Source of the DNA: CAYHDV01 sp047619465
GTDB taxonomy: Bacteria; Patescibacteriota; Minisyncoccia; Phycocordibacterales; CSBR16-119
Assembly (NCBI GenBank): GCA_047619465.1
Contig: JBLHJW010000024.1
Coordinates: 1 to 8,045 of the forward strand
Direction of reading: 5' to 3'
Length of the DNA stretch: 8,045 nucleotides
Of this stretch, positions 1 through 5,947 are shown piece by piece (position 1 is the first letter of the stretch; the number at the start of each line of letters is the position of its first letter). A program made the position numbers and the translations under genes. The notes under the pieces are model-generated. The model was not told the origin of the DNA, made no database searches, and was given only the letters and a program-made list of their open reading frames with translations.

Positions 1-4
1 ATAA

Positions 5-472
5 GAGCAGTCAGCTTTTGGTAACGCTTTAGCAAACTCTCTTCAGCTTCAGGAGGTTCGAGATGTTCTTATAGAAAAACAGAATCAATTTTCCCCAAGA
101 GACCTCCAGAAACTAGGGCAAATGATTCCTGCTTCAGTTGACAATATTAAGCTTGCGATAGAGATACAAACAATAGGGGAAAACCAGGGGTTGTCTGTTG
201 AAAGTGTTCAGTATGATCCAAAAACTGAACAAGAAAAACCAAAAGGGCTATCTAGTTCATCCTCTGAATCTAATAGTCTATTTGAAGTGTTTGAATTAGA
301 AATTTCAGCCAAAGGATCATACTCTAAGTTTTTAGGCTTCCTTCGAGAAATTGAGGAGAGCCTTAGGATTGTAGACGTTGTTAATGTTGAGTTTAGTTCA
401 GATAGCTCATTCTTGAATGAGGATTTATATACATACAATATCATTATTAAGACTTATAGGTTAAAAGATTAA
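5..472 (+). CDS. pilO: PilO-like T4P alignment-complex protein, C-terminal part (5'-incomplete or broken)
   Basis: PilO is an inner-membrane protein that, with PilN and PilP, links the cytoplasmic PilM/PilB/PilC machinery to the pilus. Only its C-terminal half is visible. The frame is open from position 5, and the residues encoded before the only in-frame ATG (122) look like real PilO sequence: an AL..SLQLQEVRDVL helix, then FSPRDLQKL, leading into IPASVDNIKLAIEI and NQGLSVESV, the start of the ferredoxin-like periplasmic domain. The rest ends in a strand-like YNIIIKTYRL, normal for a PilO C-terminus. Starting at ATG 122 would give 116 residues lacking the membrane segment and coiled coil. 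An in-frame TAA sits at 2-4, exactly at the window edge, so the full gene is either frameshifted, nonsense-mutated, or affected by an edge or assembly error. It lies 1 nt before the PilP-like gene. Family call is by motif and gene order; moderately sure. Confidence 0.72.
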   Translation, partial: EQSAFGNALANSLQLQEVRDVLIEKQNQFSPRDLQKLGQMIPASVDNIKLAIEIQTIGENQGLSVESVQYDPKTEQEKPKGLSSSSSESNSLFEVFELEISAKGSYSKFLGFLREIEESLRIVDVVNVEFSSDSSFLNEDLYTYNIIIKTYRLKD

Positions 473-473
473 T

Positions 474-920
474 ATGAAAAAAAACATCAAAACAATACTA
501 ATGGTGGTTGGGGCTCTGATAGCAGCTGTTGTTGTTTATAGTGTTTTCTTTAGCAACAAAATAGACGAGTCTGGTGGTACTTTGATATCTGGCAACACTT
601 CTCAGCCTGTTGATTCTTCAAATCAGGCTGCTGTTTCCGGGGTGAATATCAGTCAAGAATTTGTTTCACTACTTTTGAGTCTTAAGAAACTCAACCTAGA
701 TACAAGTCTTTTCCAGGATCCTGTTTTCCAGTCACTGAAAGATAAAACTATTTCTTTTGAAGATCCTGGAGGTCAAGGTAGGCCAAATCCATTTGCTCCA
801 ATAGGCTCTGATTTTGTGCCTGAGTCAGATGATAATGTAGACCAAAATACAAGCGATAATAACGGGGACAATAGCAACGTTGATGATGGTGGAGCAATTG
901 ACGAAGACGGTGACGCATAA
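474..920 (+). CDS. PilP-like single-pass membrane protein with acidic tail
   Basis: This small bitopic protein (148 aa) occupies the slot of pilP between pilO and pilB. It has a short basic N-terminus (MKKNIK), one hydrophobic segment at about residues 7-26, a Ser/Thr/Gly-rich linker, then a conserved-looking region at 60-111 (LLLSLKKLNLDTSLF ... GRPNPFAPIG at 102-111). The RPNPFAP element resembles the proline/phenylalanine motif seen in PilP-like proteins of CPR pilus loci. It has no lipobox cysteine; classical Gram-negative PilP is a lipoprotein that contacts the PilQ secretin. Residues 117-148 form an Asp/Asn-rich tail with 12 acidic and no basic residues. Start at 474 is the only sensible one: it directly follows the pilO stop and opens a membrane-anchor signal. 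No Shine-Dalgarno is evident. It probably belongs to the PilO alignment complex; orthology to PilP itself is an inference. Confidence 0.72.
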   Translation: MKKNIKTILMVVGALIAAVVVYSVFFSNKIDESGGTLISGNTSQPVDSSNQAAVSGVNISQEFVSLLLSLKKLNLDTSLFQDPVFQSLKDKTISFEDPGGQGRPNPFAPIGSDFVPESDDNVDQNTSDNNGDNSNVDDGGAIDEDGDA

Positions 921-925
921 AAAAT

Positions 926-2671
926 ATGAGATTTCTACAAACACTAATTGACAATAAAATTTTAACTGACAGTAGTGCAAAAAAGATACTAGAGCTAGCT
1001 GCAGACAAGCATGGGGGCGATATTGAGGTCGCTCTTTTGTCGTCAGGGATAGATCAAAAAGAAATATTGAAAGCCAAGAGCTCATACTACAATTTCCCTT
1101 CATACGAAATAGGAGAGACAGCTCCCGCAGACAATGTTTTAAAATTTATTTCCAAGGATTCAGCAGAACACTACAAAATTGTACCGTTAGAATTTACCGA
1201 CAATAGCCTTTCTGTCGGTGTTTTGGATCCAAGTAATGCAGAGGCGGCAGATGCTTTGCAGTTTATCGCAACAAAGAATAACATCTCTTTTAAATTATTT
1301 TTAATTGGCAAGGGAGATTATGACCGAGTAATGGATGCTTACCAAGGTATTTCTGCTGCTGTCGGTCAGGCTATAGATGATTTTCAAACAGAAACAGATG
1401 ATGAAAAGGCTGTAAGTGATTCAATACAAGAAGTTGCTAAAGCCGTTTCGAGTGAAAATACAGATGGTGACGATAAGAAATCTGCTGTGAAAGAAGATGC
1501 ACCGATAATAAAAATCGTTGCTGTAATAATTCGCCATGCTATAGAAGGGGGAGCCTCTGATATACACATAGAGAATACAGGATCTCAGGTGAAGGTTCGG
1601 TTTAGAGTGGACGGTGTCCTACACACATCTCTAATGCTTCCAAAGAAAGTATATAGTGGTGTTGTTGCTCGTATAAAAATCCTTTCGAAACTTCGACTAG
1701 ATGAAAAAAGAAAACCCCAAGACGGATCTTTCTCTGCAAAGATTGATAGTAGAAAAATTGATTTTCGTGTATCTACAATGCCTAGCTCAAATGGAGAAAA
1801 AATCGTAATACGTATTCTAGACAAAGAAAAAGGAGTTAAGTCACTTGAGGATATTGGCTTTAGCGATGAGCATGCCAAGACACTTCGAAAAGCGATAAAG
1901 CAACCCCATGGACTTATTTTAATAACTGGACCAACAGGGTCTGGAAAATCGACGACCATTTATGCCTTACTTCAAGAGTTAGATAGAGAAGGTAAGAACG
2001 TTGTTTCTCTTGAAGACCCGGTTGAATATAACATTGACAATGTATCCCAATCGCAGGTTATGCCTGAAATTGGATATACTTTTGCATCTGGTCTTCGTTC
2101 TATCTTGAGGCAAGACCCAGACATAATTATGGTTGGTGAGATTAGAGATAAAGAAACTGCAAAGCTTGCTATCCAAGCCGCTCTTACTGGGCACCTTGTT
2201 CTGTCGACACTTCACACAAATAGCTCTATCGGTGTTGTTCCTCGTTTGATCGACATGGACGTAGATCCATACTTGATTGCCCCAACGTTGACCTTGGCTG
2301 TAGCTCAGAGGCTTGTAAAGAGAGTTTGTTCTGACGCTAGAGAAGAGGTTCCTATAGATGAAAGTACAAAAGAAATGATACAAAAAGAAATTCAGGATCT
2401 TCCAGAAAATTTGAAACAAGAATTTCTTAATAAGAAAACAATGTATAAAATAAATGAAACGCCATCATGTCCAGGTGGTACAAAAGGTCGTATAGCAGTA
2501 TGTGAAATGTTTGAGATTGATTCAGATGTTGAAAGAGTTATTTTGTCTAAACCAAACGAGCAAGACATATTTAAGGTCGTGCGAGAAAAAGGAATGAAAA
2601 CAATAAAAGAAGATGGAATAATAAAGGCCCTAGATGGTAAAATACCAATGCAGGAAGTATTCACTCTATAA
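926..2671 (+). CDS. pilB: PilB, type IV pilus extension ATPase (GspE family)
   Basis: Hexameric cytoplasmic ATPase that powers pilin polymerisation at the PilC platform. At 581 aa it is the usual PilB length. Order: an MshEN/GspE N-terminal domain (about 1-145, ending near YDRVMDAYQG), an acidic linker (about 150-185), the N2 domain starting near APIIKIV with ASDIHIEN and RVDG, and the catalytic domain. Visible motifs are Walker A GPTGSGKST (335-343, Lys341), the Asp box SLEDPVEY, Walker B LRQDPDIIMVGEIRD with catalytic Glu405, and the His box TGHLVLSTLHT with His423 and His430. The C-terminal zinc motif is degenerate: the first pair reads C468-S-D-A471 and the second C515-P-G-G518, so two of four cysteines are missing. 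It begins 5 nt after the PilP-like gene and ends 8 nt before pilT, consistent with co-transcription. The ATG at 926 has no Shine-Dalgarno, but the N-terminal domain starts here as expected. Confidence 0.95.
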   Translation: MRFLQTLIDNKILTDSSAKKILELAADKHGGDIEVALLSSGIDQKEILKAKSSYYNFPSYEIGETAPADNVLKFISKDSAEHYKIVPLEFTDNSLSVGVLDPSNAEAADALQFIATKNNISFKLFLIGKGDYDRVMDAYQGISAAVGQAIDDFQTETDDEKAVSDSIQEVAKAVSSENTDGDDKKSAVKEDAPIIKIVAVIIRHAIEGGASDIHIENTGSQVKVRFRVDGVLHTSLMLPKKVYSGVVARIKILSKLRLDEKRKPQDGSFSAKIDSRKIDFRVSTMPSSNGEKIVIRILDKEKGVKSLEDIGFSDEHAKTLRKAIKQPHGLILITGPTGSGKSTTIYALLQELDREGKNVVSLEDPVEYNIDNVSQSQVMPEIGYTFASGLRSILRQDPDIIMVGEIRDKETAKLAIQAALTGHLVLSTLHTNSSIGVVPRLIDMDVDPYLIAPTLTLAVAQRLVKRVCSDAREEVPIDESTKEMIQKEIQDLPENLKQEFLNKKTMYKINETPSCPGGTKGRIAVCEMFEIDSDVERVILSKPNEQDIFKVVREKGMKTIKEDGIIKALDGKIPMQEVFTL

Positions 2672-2679
2672 CCAACTAT

Positions 2680-3738
2680 ATGAATCACAAACTAGAACTA
2701 AAAAAACTAATAGATACACTAATCTCCCAAAAGGGTTCTGATATTCATATTACGGCAAAAAGAAAACCGGTCATCCGTATAGATGGAGATCTTGTAACTT
2801 TAGAGGATTATATACCTTTCTCAAAAGGCGATCTGCTTGAAATTCTTGGAGACCTCGTTGACGCAAAAAGTAAAACAGAATTTCTTGAAAAGAAGGAGCT
2901 GGATTTTGGTTATGATTTTGATGGAAAAATACGATTGAGGGGAAACGCTTATTTCCAGCAAGGAAACATAGGTATTGCACTAAGGCTTATCCCTGAAATA
3001 AAAACTCTCAAGGACTTAAATCTGCCAGACATTCTGAAGCAGTTTGCCTACAAGTCACAAGGATTTTTTCTTGTTGTTGGTCCTGTTGGTCAAGGAAAAT
3101 CAACTACAATGGCATCTCTATTGGAGTTAATAAATGAAGATAGAGCTGAACACATAGTTACCATTGAAAATCCCATAGAATATACTTTTGAGCCAAAGAG
3201 GTCTTTAATAGAGCAAAGAGAGGTTGGTATTGATACAGAAAGTTTCGCAGCCGCTCTAAAGGGTTCTTTCCGTCAAGACGCAAATGTTATTATGGTTGGA
3301 GAGATGAGAGACCCAGAGACTATGGCAGCTGCCGTAACCGCAGCTGAAACTGGTCACCTAGTGTTTTCAACTCTCCACACAAATAATGCCTCACAAACAA
3401 TAGATAGAATAATAGACTCTTTCCCTGCTAGTCAGCAAGATCAGATTCGATCACAGTTGGCAAACACCCTGCTAGGAGTATTCTCTCAGAGGTTGATACC
3501 TAGAGTGACTGGAGGCCTTGTTCCTGCTTATGAATTACTGATAAACAACAAGGCTGTCGCAAACCTTATCCGAGAAAAAAGAACATACGAGCTAAACGTT
3601 GTCATAGAGACTGGTTCACAGCATGGTATGATCGACATGAACCACTCTCTTGCGGATCTAGTAAAAAAAGGTGAGATCTCTATTGATAATGCACGTTTGC
3701 ACTCACTCAATCCACGGATTTTAGATAGACTGGTATAA
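2680..3738 (+). CDS. pilT: PilT, type IV pilus retraction ATPase
   Basis: Cytoplasmic hexameric ATPase that depolymerises pili. The length (352 aa) and N-terminus (PAS-like domain with KGSDIHIT and IRIDGDL, about 15-110) are those of PilT rather than PilB. Motifs: Walker A GPVGQGKST (134-142, Lys140), Asp box TIENPIEY (161-168), then SLIEQREVGIDTESFAAALKG, Walker B VIMVGEMRD with Glu208, and His box TGHLVFSTLHT with His226 and His233. The PilT-type C-terminal signature appears as AVANLIREKRTYE, followed by GMIDMNHSLADLVKKGEIS, both diagnostic of PilT. Departures from textbook PilT are V and Q in Walker A (usually GPTGSGKST), N for D in the Asp box, and RQDAN where LRxDPD is usual. All the core catalytic residues remain, so it is probably active. 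It lies between pilB and pilC, with gaps of 8 and 14 nt. PilU is less likely given the intact C-terminal motif. Confidence 0.93.
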   Translation: MNHKLELKKLIDTLISQKGSDIHITAKRKPVIRIDGDLVTLEDYIPFSKGDLLEILGDLVDAKSKTEFLEKKELDFGYDFDGKIRLRGNAYFQQGNIGIALRLIPEIKTLKDLNLPDILKQFAYKSQGFFLVVGPVGQGKSTTMASLLELINEDRAEHIVTIENPIEYTFEPKRSLIEQREVGIDTESFAAALKGSFRQDANVIMVGEMRDPETMAAAVTAAETGHLVFSTLHTNNASQTIDRIIDSFPASQQDQIRSQLANTLLGVFSQRLIPRVTGGLVPAYELLINNKAVANLIREKRTYELNVVIETGSQHGMIDMNHSLADLVKKGEISIDNARLHSLNPRILDRLV

Positions 3739-3739
3739 T
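3731..3739 (+). promoter_or_regulatory. Candidate extended -10 promoter before pilC
   Basis: TGGTATAAT is an exact TGnTATAAT extended -10, overlapping the last codons and TAA stop of pilT. No recognisable -35 lies 17 nt upstream. A start about 7 nt downstream (near 3746) would leave a roughly 7-nt leader before the pilC ATG at 3753. The same motif type occurs before the second pilin and pilD, which raises its credibility, but it is partly constrained by pilT coding and could be chance in A+T-rich DNA. Confidence 0.4.
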
Positions 3740-3752
3740 AATTATATAAATT

Positions 3753-4955
3753 ATGAATTTTACATACAAAGCAATTGATTCAGGAGGGAACTCTAAAGAG
3801 GGCCAAGTAAACGCGGTAAACAAAGATATCGCTATTGGAGCTCTACAGAGAAGAGGTCTTATCGTTACCTCTCTAGAAGCCTCAGAAAAAACATCCTTTC
3901 TTCAGATGTCGTTTTTTGATCGAGTTCCTCTAAAAGATATTGTTGTTTTCTCTAGACAGGTTTCTACTCTTTTTGAATCACAGGTTTCGGCGTTGAAAGC
4001 ATTTTCAATGCTTGCAGGAAATACAGAAAACAGACTACTAAGAAAGACTTTGGCTACAGTCTCGGACGACCTGCAAGCGGGTTCATCTATCTCTGGGGCT
4101 TTGGGCCGTCATCCGGCTGTGTTCTCTGAATTCTACGTAAACATGGTTAAGGCTGGTGAAGAGTCTGGTAAATTAAATGAAATATTCCTTTACCTAGCCG
4201 ACTACCTAGAAAGACAGTACGAAATAACCTCAAAGACAAGAAGCGCGTTGATTTATCCGGCTTTCATTATCTTCACTTTTTTCGCTGTAATGATACTTAT
4301 GTTTACTACGGTTATTCCGAAGCTTTCCGTACTTATTGTCGAGTCAGGTCAGACTGTTCCAGTTTACACTCAGGTTATTCTTTGGATAAGTACTGCGTTA
4401 GTTGATTATGGAATATTTCTTCTTCTAATCGCGATTGTATTTGGAGGGTATCTGGGATACTTCAGTAGAACTCCCAAAGGTAAGGTTTACTTGGACAATA
4501 TTTTCTTAGGAACTCCACTAGTTGGACCAATGATTCAGAAGTTGTACTTGGCTCGAATTGCCGACAATATCGACACCATGCTATCTTCCGGTATATCTAT
4601 CGTCCGGTCTATTGAAATCACAAGTGAAGTTGTAGGAAGTCCTAGTTACAGAAAAATTCTAAAAAAAGCTGGTGAAGATGTCCAGAGTGGTAGCTCATTC
4701 TCAGCTTCTCTAATGTCTCACGATGAAATACCTGGAATTATGATCCAAATGATCCAAGTTGGAGAAGAGACTGGTTCAACAAGCTCAATCCTCAAGACCC
4801 TAGCTAGATTCTACAAAAGAGAAGTAGATGATGCTGTGGATACACTTGTGGGTCTTATAGAGCCTGCAATGATCATACTTCTGGCTGTTGGGGTGGGAGT
4901 ACTTCTAGCCTCGGTACTTGTCCCTATATACAACGTTGCTGGGTCTATATCGTAA
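3753..4955 (+). CDS. pilC: PilC, type IV pilus inner-membrane platform protein (GspF family)
   Basis: Integral-membrane platform on which PilB and PilT act to add or remove pilins. At 400 aa it is the standard length. The N-terminus MNFTYKAIDSGG...EGQV is the classical start of the family, which supports ATG 3753. Two T2SSF repeats are visible (about 63-188 and 266-388), each with the family element: MVKAGEESGKL (131-141) and MIQVGEETGS (333-342). Hydrophobic segments lie at about 168-190, 206-236 and 370-392, with the C-terminus ending LVPIYNVAGS as in other PilC/GspF proteins. No domain is missing. It follows pilT by 14 nt, and a TGGTATAAT sequence overlaps the pilT stop just upstream. The end of its coding region carries the -35 and part of the surroundings of the pilin promoter, so pilC marks the end of the machinery block. 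Confidence 0.95.
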   Translation: MNFTYKAIDSGGNSKEGQVNAVNKDIAIGALQRRGLIVTSLEASEKTSFLQMSFFDRVPLKDIVVFSRQVSTLFESQVSALKAFSMLAGNTENRLLRKTLATVSDDLQAGSSISGALGRHPAVFSEFYVNMVKAGEESGKLNEIFLYLADYLERQYEITSKTRSALIYPAFIIFTFFAVMILMFTTVIPKLSVLIVESGQTVPVYTQVILWISTALVDYGIFLLLIAIVFGGYLGYFSRTPKGKVYLDNIFLGTPLVGPMIQKLYLARIADNIDTMLSSGISIVRSIEITSEVVGSPSYRKILKKAGEDVQSGSSFSASLMSHDEIPGIMIQMIQVGEETGSTSSILKTLARFYKREVDDAVDTLVGLIEPAMIILLAVGVGVLLASVLVPIYNVAGSIS

Positions 4956-4964
4956 GTGTATAAT
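4936..4964 (+). promoter_or_regulatory. Sigma70-type promoter for first pilin gene
   Basis: TTGCTG (4936-4941) and a perfect TATAAT (4959-4964) are separated by exactly 17 nt, which is the optimal housekeeping-sigma arrangement. The -35 matches consensus at three of six positions. The promoter straddles the pilC stop codon. Predicted start is near 4971, giving a 39-nt leader (4971-5009) that is almost entirely A/T, hence little structure. This would allow the pilin to be expressed at a higher level than the machinery genes. No terminator is seen between pilC and this gene, so readthrough from upstream is also possible. Confidence 0.6.
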
Positions 4965-5009
4965 AGAACCAAGGTAATTATTAATTATTAAATAACTTTA
5001 TATATAAAT

Positions 5010-5426
5010 ATGTTTTTCAATAAAAAAGCAAAAGGATTTACATTGATCGAACTTCTAGTGGTTATCGCAATCATCGGAATTCTATCATCAGTTGTATTGG
5101 CTTCACTTAACTCAGCACGAGGAAAGGGAGAAGCTGCTAGAACAAAGGCTCAACTATCACAAGTTAGGGTTCAAGCTGAGCTTAGTTACGATGATGCTGC
5201 AAATAACGACTATGATGAAGTGTGTGCAGATGTTCAAGACTTGCTTATTGGTTTGCCAGGTACTAACCCAGAAGATAACTGTGCAGACGATGCTGCTGCT
5301 TACGCGGCATGGGGTCAAATAAGTAACGATACTGCATTAGTTGCTGATTGGTTCTGTGTAGATAGCACGGGGTATTCAGCATCTCCAGTAACTATCAAAG
5401 CCGCAGGAGACGTAGACTGTCAATAA
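5010..5426 (+). CDS. Type IV prepilin, major-pilin-like (copy 1)
   Basis: Secreted pilus subunit made as a prepilin and cleaved by PilD. The 9-residue basic leader MFFNKKAKG is followed by FTLIELLVV, with Glu at +5 of the mature protein, then the hydrophobic N-terminal helix (about 10-35) and an amphipathic continuation (SARGKGEAARTKAQLSQVRVQAE). The C-terminal domain is small and holds four cysteines (72, 91, 116, 137), with the motif W-F-C-V-D-S near 114-119. The paired spacing suggests two disulfides, the last closing the C-terminal D-loop. At 138 aa it fits a compact major pilin. It has its own promoter and terminator, with a closely similar pilin gene directly after it. Whether it is the main shaft subunit is inferred from size and transcriptional isolation. 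The reading frame is unambiguous: leader, helix and cysteines all align with copy 2. Confidence 0.9.
   Translation: MFFNKKAKGFTLIELLVVIAIIGILSSVVLASLNSARGKGEAARTKAQLSQVRVQAELSYDDAANNDYDEVCADVQDLLIGLPGTNPEDNCADDAAAYAAWGQISNDTALVADWFCVDSTGYSASPVTIKAAGDVDCQ
5030..5083. repeat. 54-nt perfect direct repeat, copy in pilin 1
   Basis: This segment, coding for the leader-processing site and N-terminal helix (KGFTLIELLVV onward), is identical at every base to 5504-5557 in the second pilin gene. Identity stops sharply at both ends. The next 50 nt differ at eight sites, all of them synonymous. Confidence 0.95.
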
Positions 5427-5447
5427 GATTAGTTTATATAGATTCTT

Positions 5448-5476
5448 AAAAAACTACCCACCTGGGTGGTTTTTTT
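5448..5476 (+). terminator. Intrinsic terminator after pilin 1
   Basis: An A-tract (5448-5453) precedes a G+C-rich hairpin: the left arm CTACCC (5454-5459) and right arm GGGTGG (5464-5469) pair with one G-T wobble around an ACCT loop, extended by A5453-T5470. Seven Ts (5470-5476) follow. This is a textbook rho-independent terminator 21 nt after the pilin 1 stop. Its final T is also the first base of the next gene's extended -10. Confidence 0.92.
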
Positions 5477-5484
5477 GATATAAT
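5476..5484 (+). promoter_or_regulatory. Extended -10 promoter of pilin 2, fused to the preceding terminator
   Basis: TGATATAAT is an exact TGnTATAAT extended -10. Its first T is the last base of the upstream terminator T-tract. No consensus -35 is present; that place is occupied by the terminator hairpin. The predicted start is about 5491, two bases before the ATG at 5493, so the transcript would be essentially leaderless. Confidence 0.7.
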
Positions 5485-5492
5485 ATTACTAT

Positions 5493-5885
5493 ATGAAAAA
5501 CAAAAAAGGATTTACATTGATCGAACTTCTAGTGGTTATCGCAATCATCGGAATTCTTTCATCTGTGGTGCTGGCGTCACTTAACTCAGCCAGAGGAAAG
5601 GGAGAAGTTGCAAACACAAAGTCTCAATTGGCTCAGATGAGAGTTCAAGCTGAGATATTTTATGACGACAATGAAGACTATGATGAACTGTGTGACTCTC
5701 TTGGTTTCCCTGGAGACGGCTTATTTGTGAACTTACCTACTGCTTCTTGTTCTGACAGTGTCACCTCTTGGGCTGCTCATTCTCCTGTAGACGTTGGTAA
5801 CTGGTGTGTAGATAGTTCTGGGTCATCTTCTAATCAAGATATTGATGGAGCTGGTATAGCGGTTGATCCATACGTTTGTTCATAG
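5493..5885 (+). CDS. Type IV prepilin, paralogue of the preceding pilin (copy 2)
   Basis: Second small pilin subunit (130 aa). It has a 6-residue leader MKNKKG, then FTLIELLVV with Glu at +5, and the same N-terminal helix as copy 1. After the helix the sequence diverges but keeps the plan: QMRVQAEIFYDDNEDYDELC, then four cysteines (67, 86, 105, 129) and W-C-V-D-S at 104-108. The leader is shorter than in copy 1. It is flanked on each side by an intrinsic terminator, so it appears to be its own transcription unit. It is the only gene here ending in TAG rather than TAA. It may be an alternative or minor shaft subunit, or a conditionally expressed variant; the sequence does not say which. The start at 5493 is the only one giving a leader, and lies 2 nt from the predicted transcription start. 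Confidence 0.9.
   Translation: MKNKKGFTLIELLVVIAIIGILSSVVLASLNSARGKGEVANTKSQLAQMRVQAEIFYDDNEDYDELCDSLGFPGDGLFVNLPTASCSDSVTSWAAHSPVDVGNWCVDSSGSSSNQDIDGAGIAVDPYVCS
5504..5557. repeat. 54-nt perfect direct repeat, copy in pilin 2
   Basis: Partner of 5030-5083, offset by 474 nt and in the same codon phase. All third-codon positions are identical, unlike the stretch immediately after, where eight synonymous changes accumulate in 50 nt. Confidence 0.95.
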
Positions 5886-5902
5886 AAAATAAGATATTAA
5901 GT

Positions 5903-5934
5903 TAACAAAAAACTCCGTAAGGAGTTTTTTGTTA
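5903..5934 (+). terminator. Intrinsic terminator after pilin 2 (perfect 14-bp inverted repeat)
   Basis: The arms TAACAAAAAACTCC (5903-5916) and GGAGTTTTTTGTTA (5921-5934) are perfect reverse complements around a GTAA loop, a stable GNRA-type tetraloop closed by C-G. The functional terminator is the AACTCC/GGAGTT core plus the T6 tract (5925-5930). Because both sides carry A6/T6 tracts it could work in either direction. It lies 17 nt after the pilin 2 stop and runs directly into the extended -10 of pilD. Confidence 0.9.
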
Positions 5935-5938
5935 TAAT
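5930..5938 (+). promoter_or_regulatory. Extended -10 promoter of pilD, fused to the preceding terminator
   Basis: TGTTATAAT is an exact TGnTATAAT match that starts at the last T of the terminator T-tract and lies partly inside its inverted repeat. The predicted start is about 5945-5946, only 2-3 nt before the pilD ATG at 5948. There is no clear -35. It probably drives pilD and the minor pilin genes that follow. Confidence 0.7.
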
Positions 5939-5947
5939 ATTAAGTAC

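Noticed and set aside
2..4. TAA read as an amino acid (stop recoding) in pilO
   Set aside because: TAA terminates nine of the ten complete gene ends here, so recoding is not plausible; frameshift, mutation or edge error are simpler.
122..124. ATG 122 as the true start of pilO
   Set aside because: Family-like residues are encoded upstream to position 5, and a start here would cut into the periplasmic domain and omit the membrane anchor.
1979..2419. 146-codon antisense open frame within pilB
   Set aside because: The product shows no recognisable domain and its frame mirrors the codon pattern of pilB; pilB motifs prove the + strand is coding.
5092..5322. 76-codon open frame overlapping pilin 1 in another + frame
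   Set aside because: It has no leader, domain or initiation signal, and the overlapping pilin frame is strongly supported by its processing site and paralogue.
5903..5934. Inverted repeat after pilin 2 as an operator for a dimeric regulator
   Set aside because: The GTAA tetraloop, A6/T6 flanks and position just after a stop codon fit an intrinsic terminator; nothing else indicates a protein-binding site, though dual use cannot be excluded.
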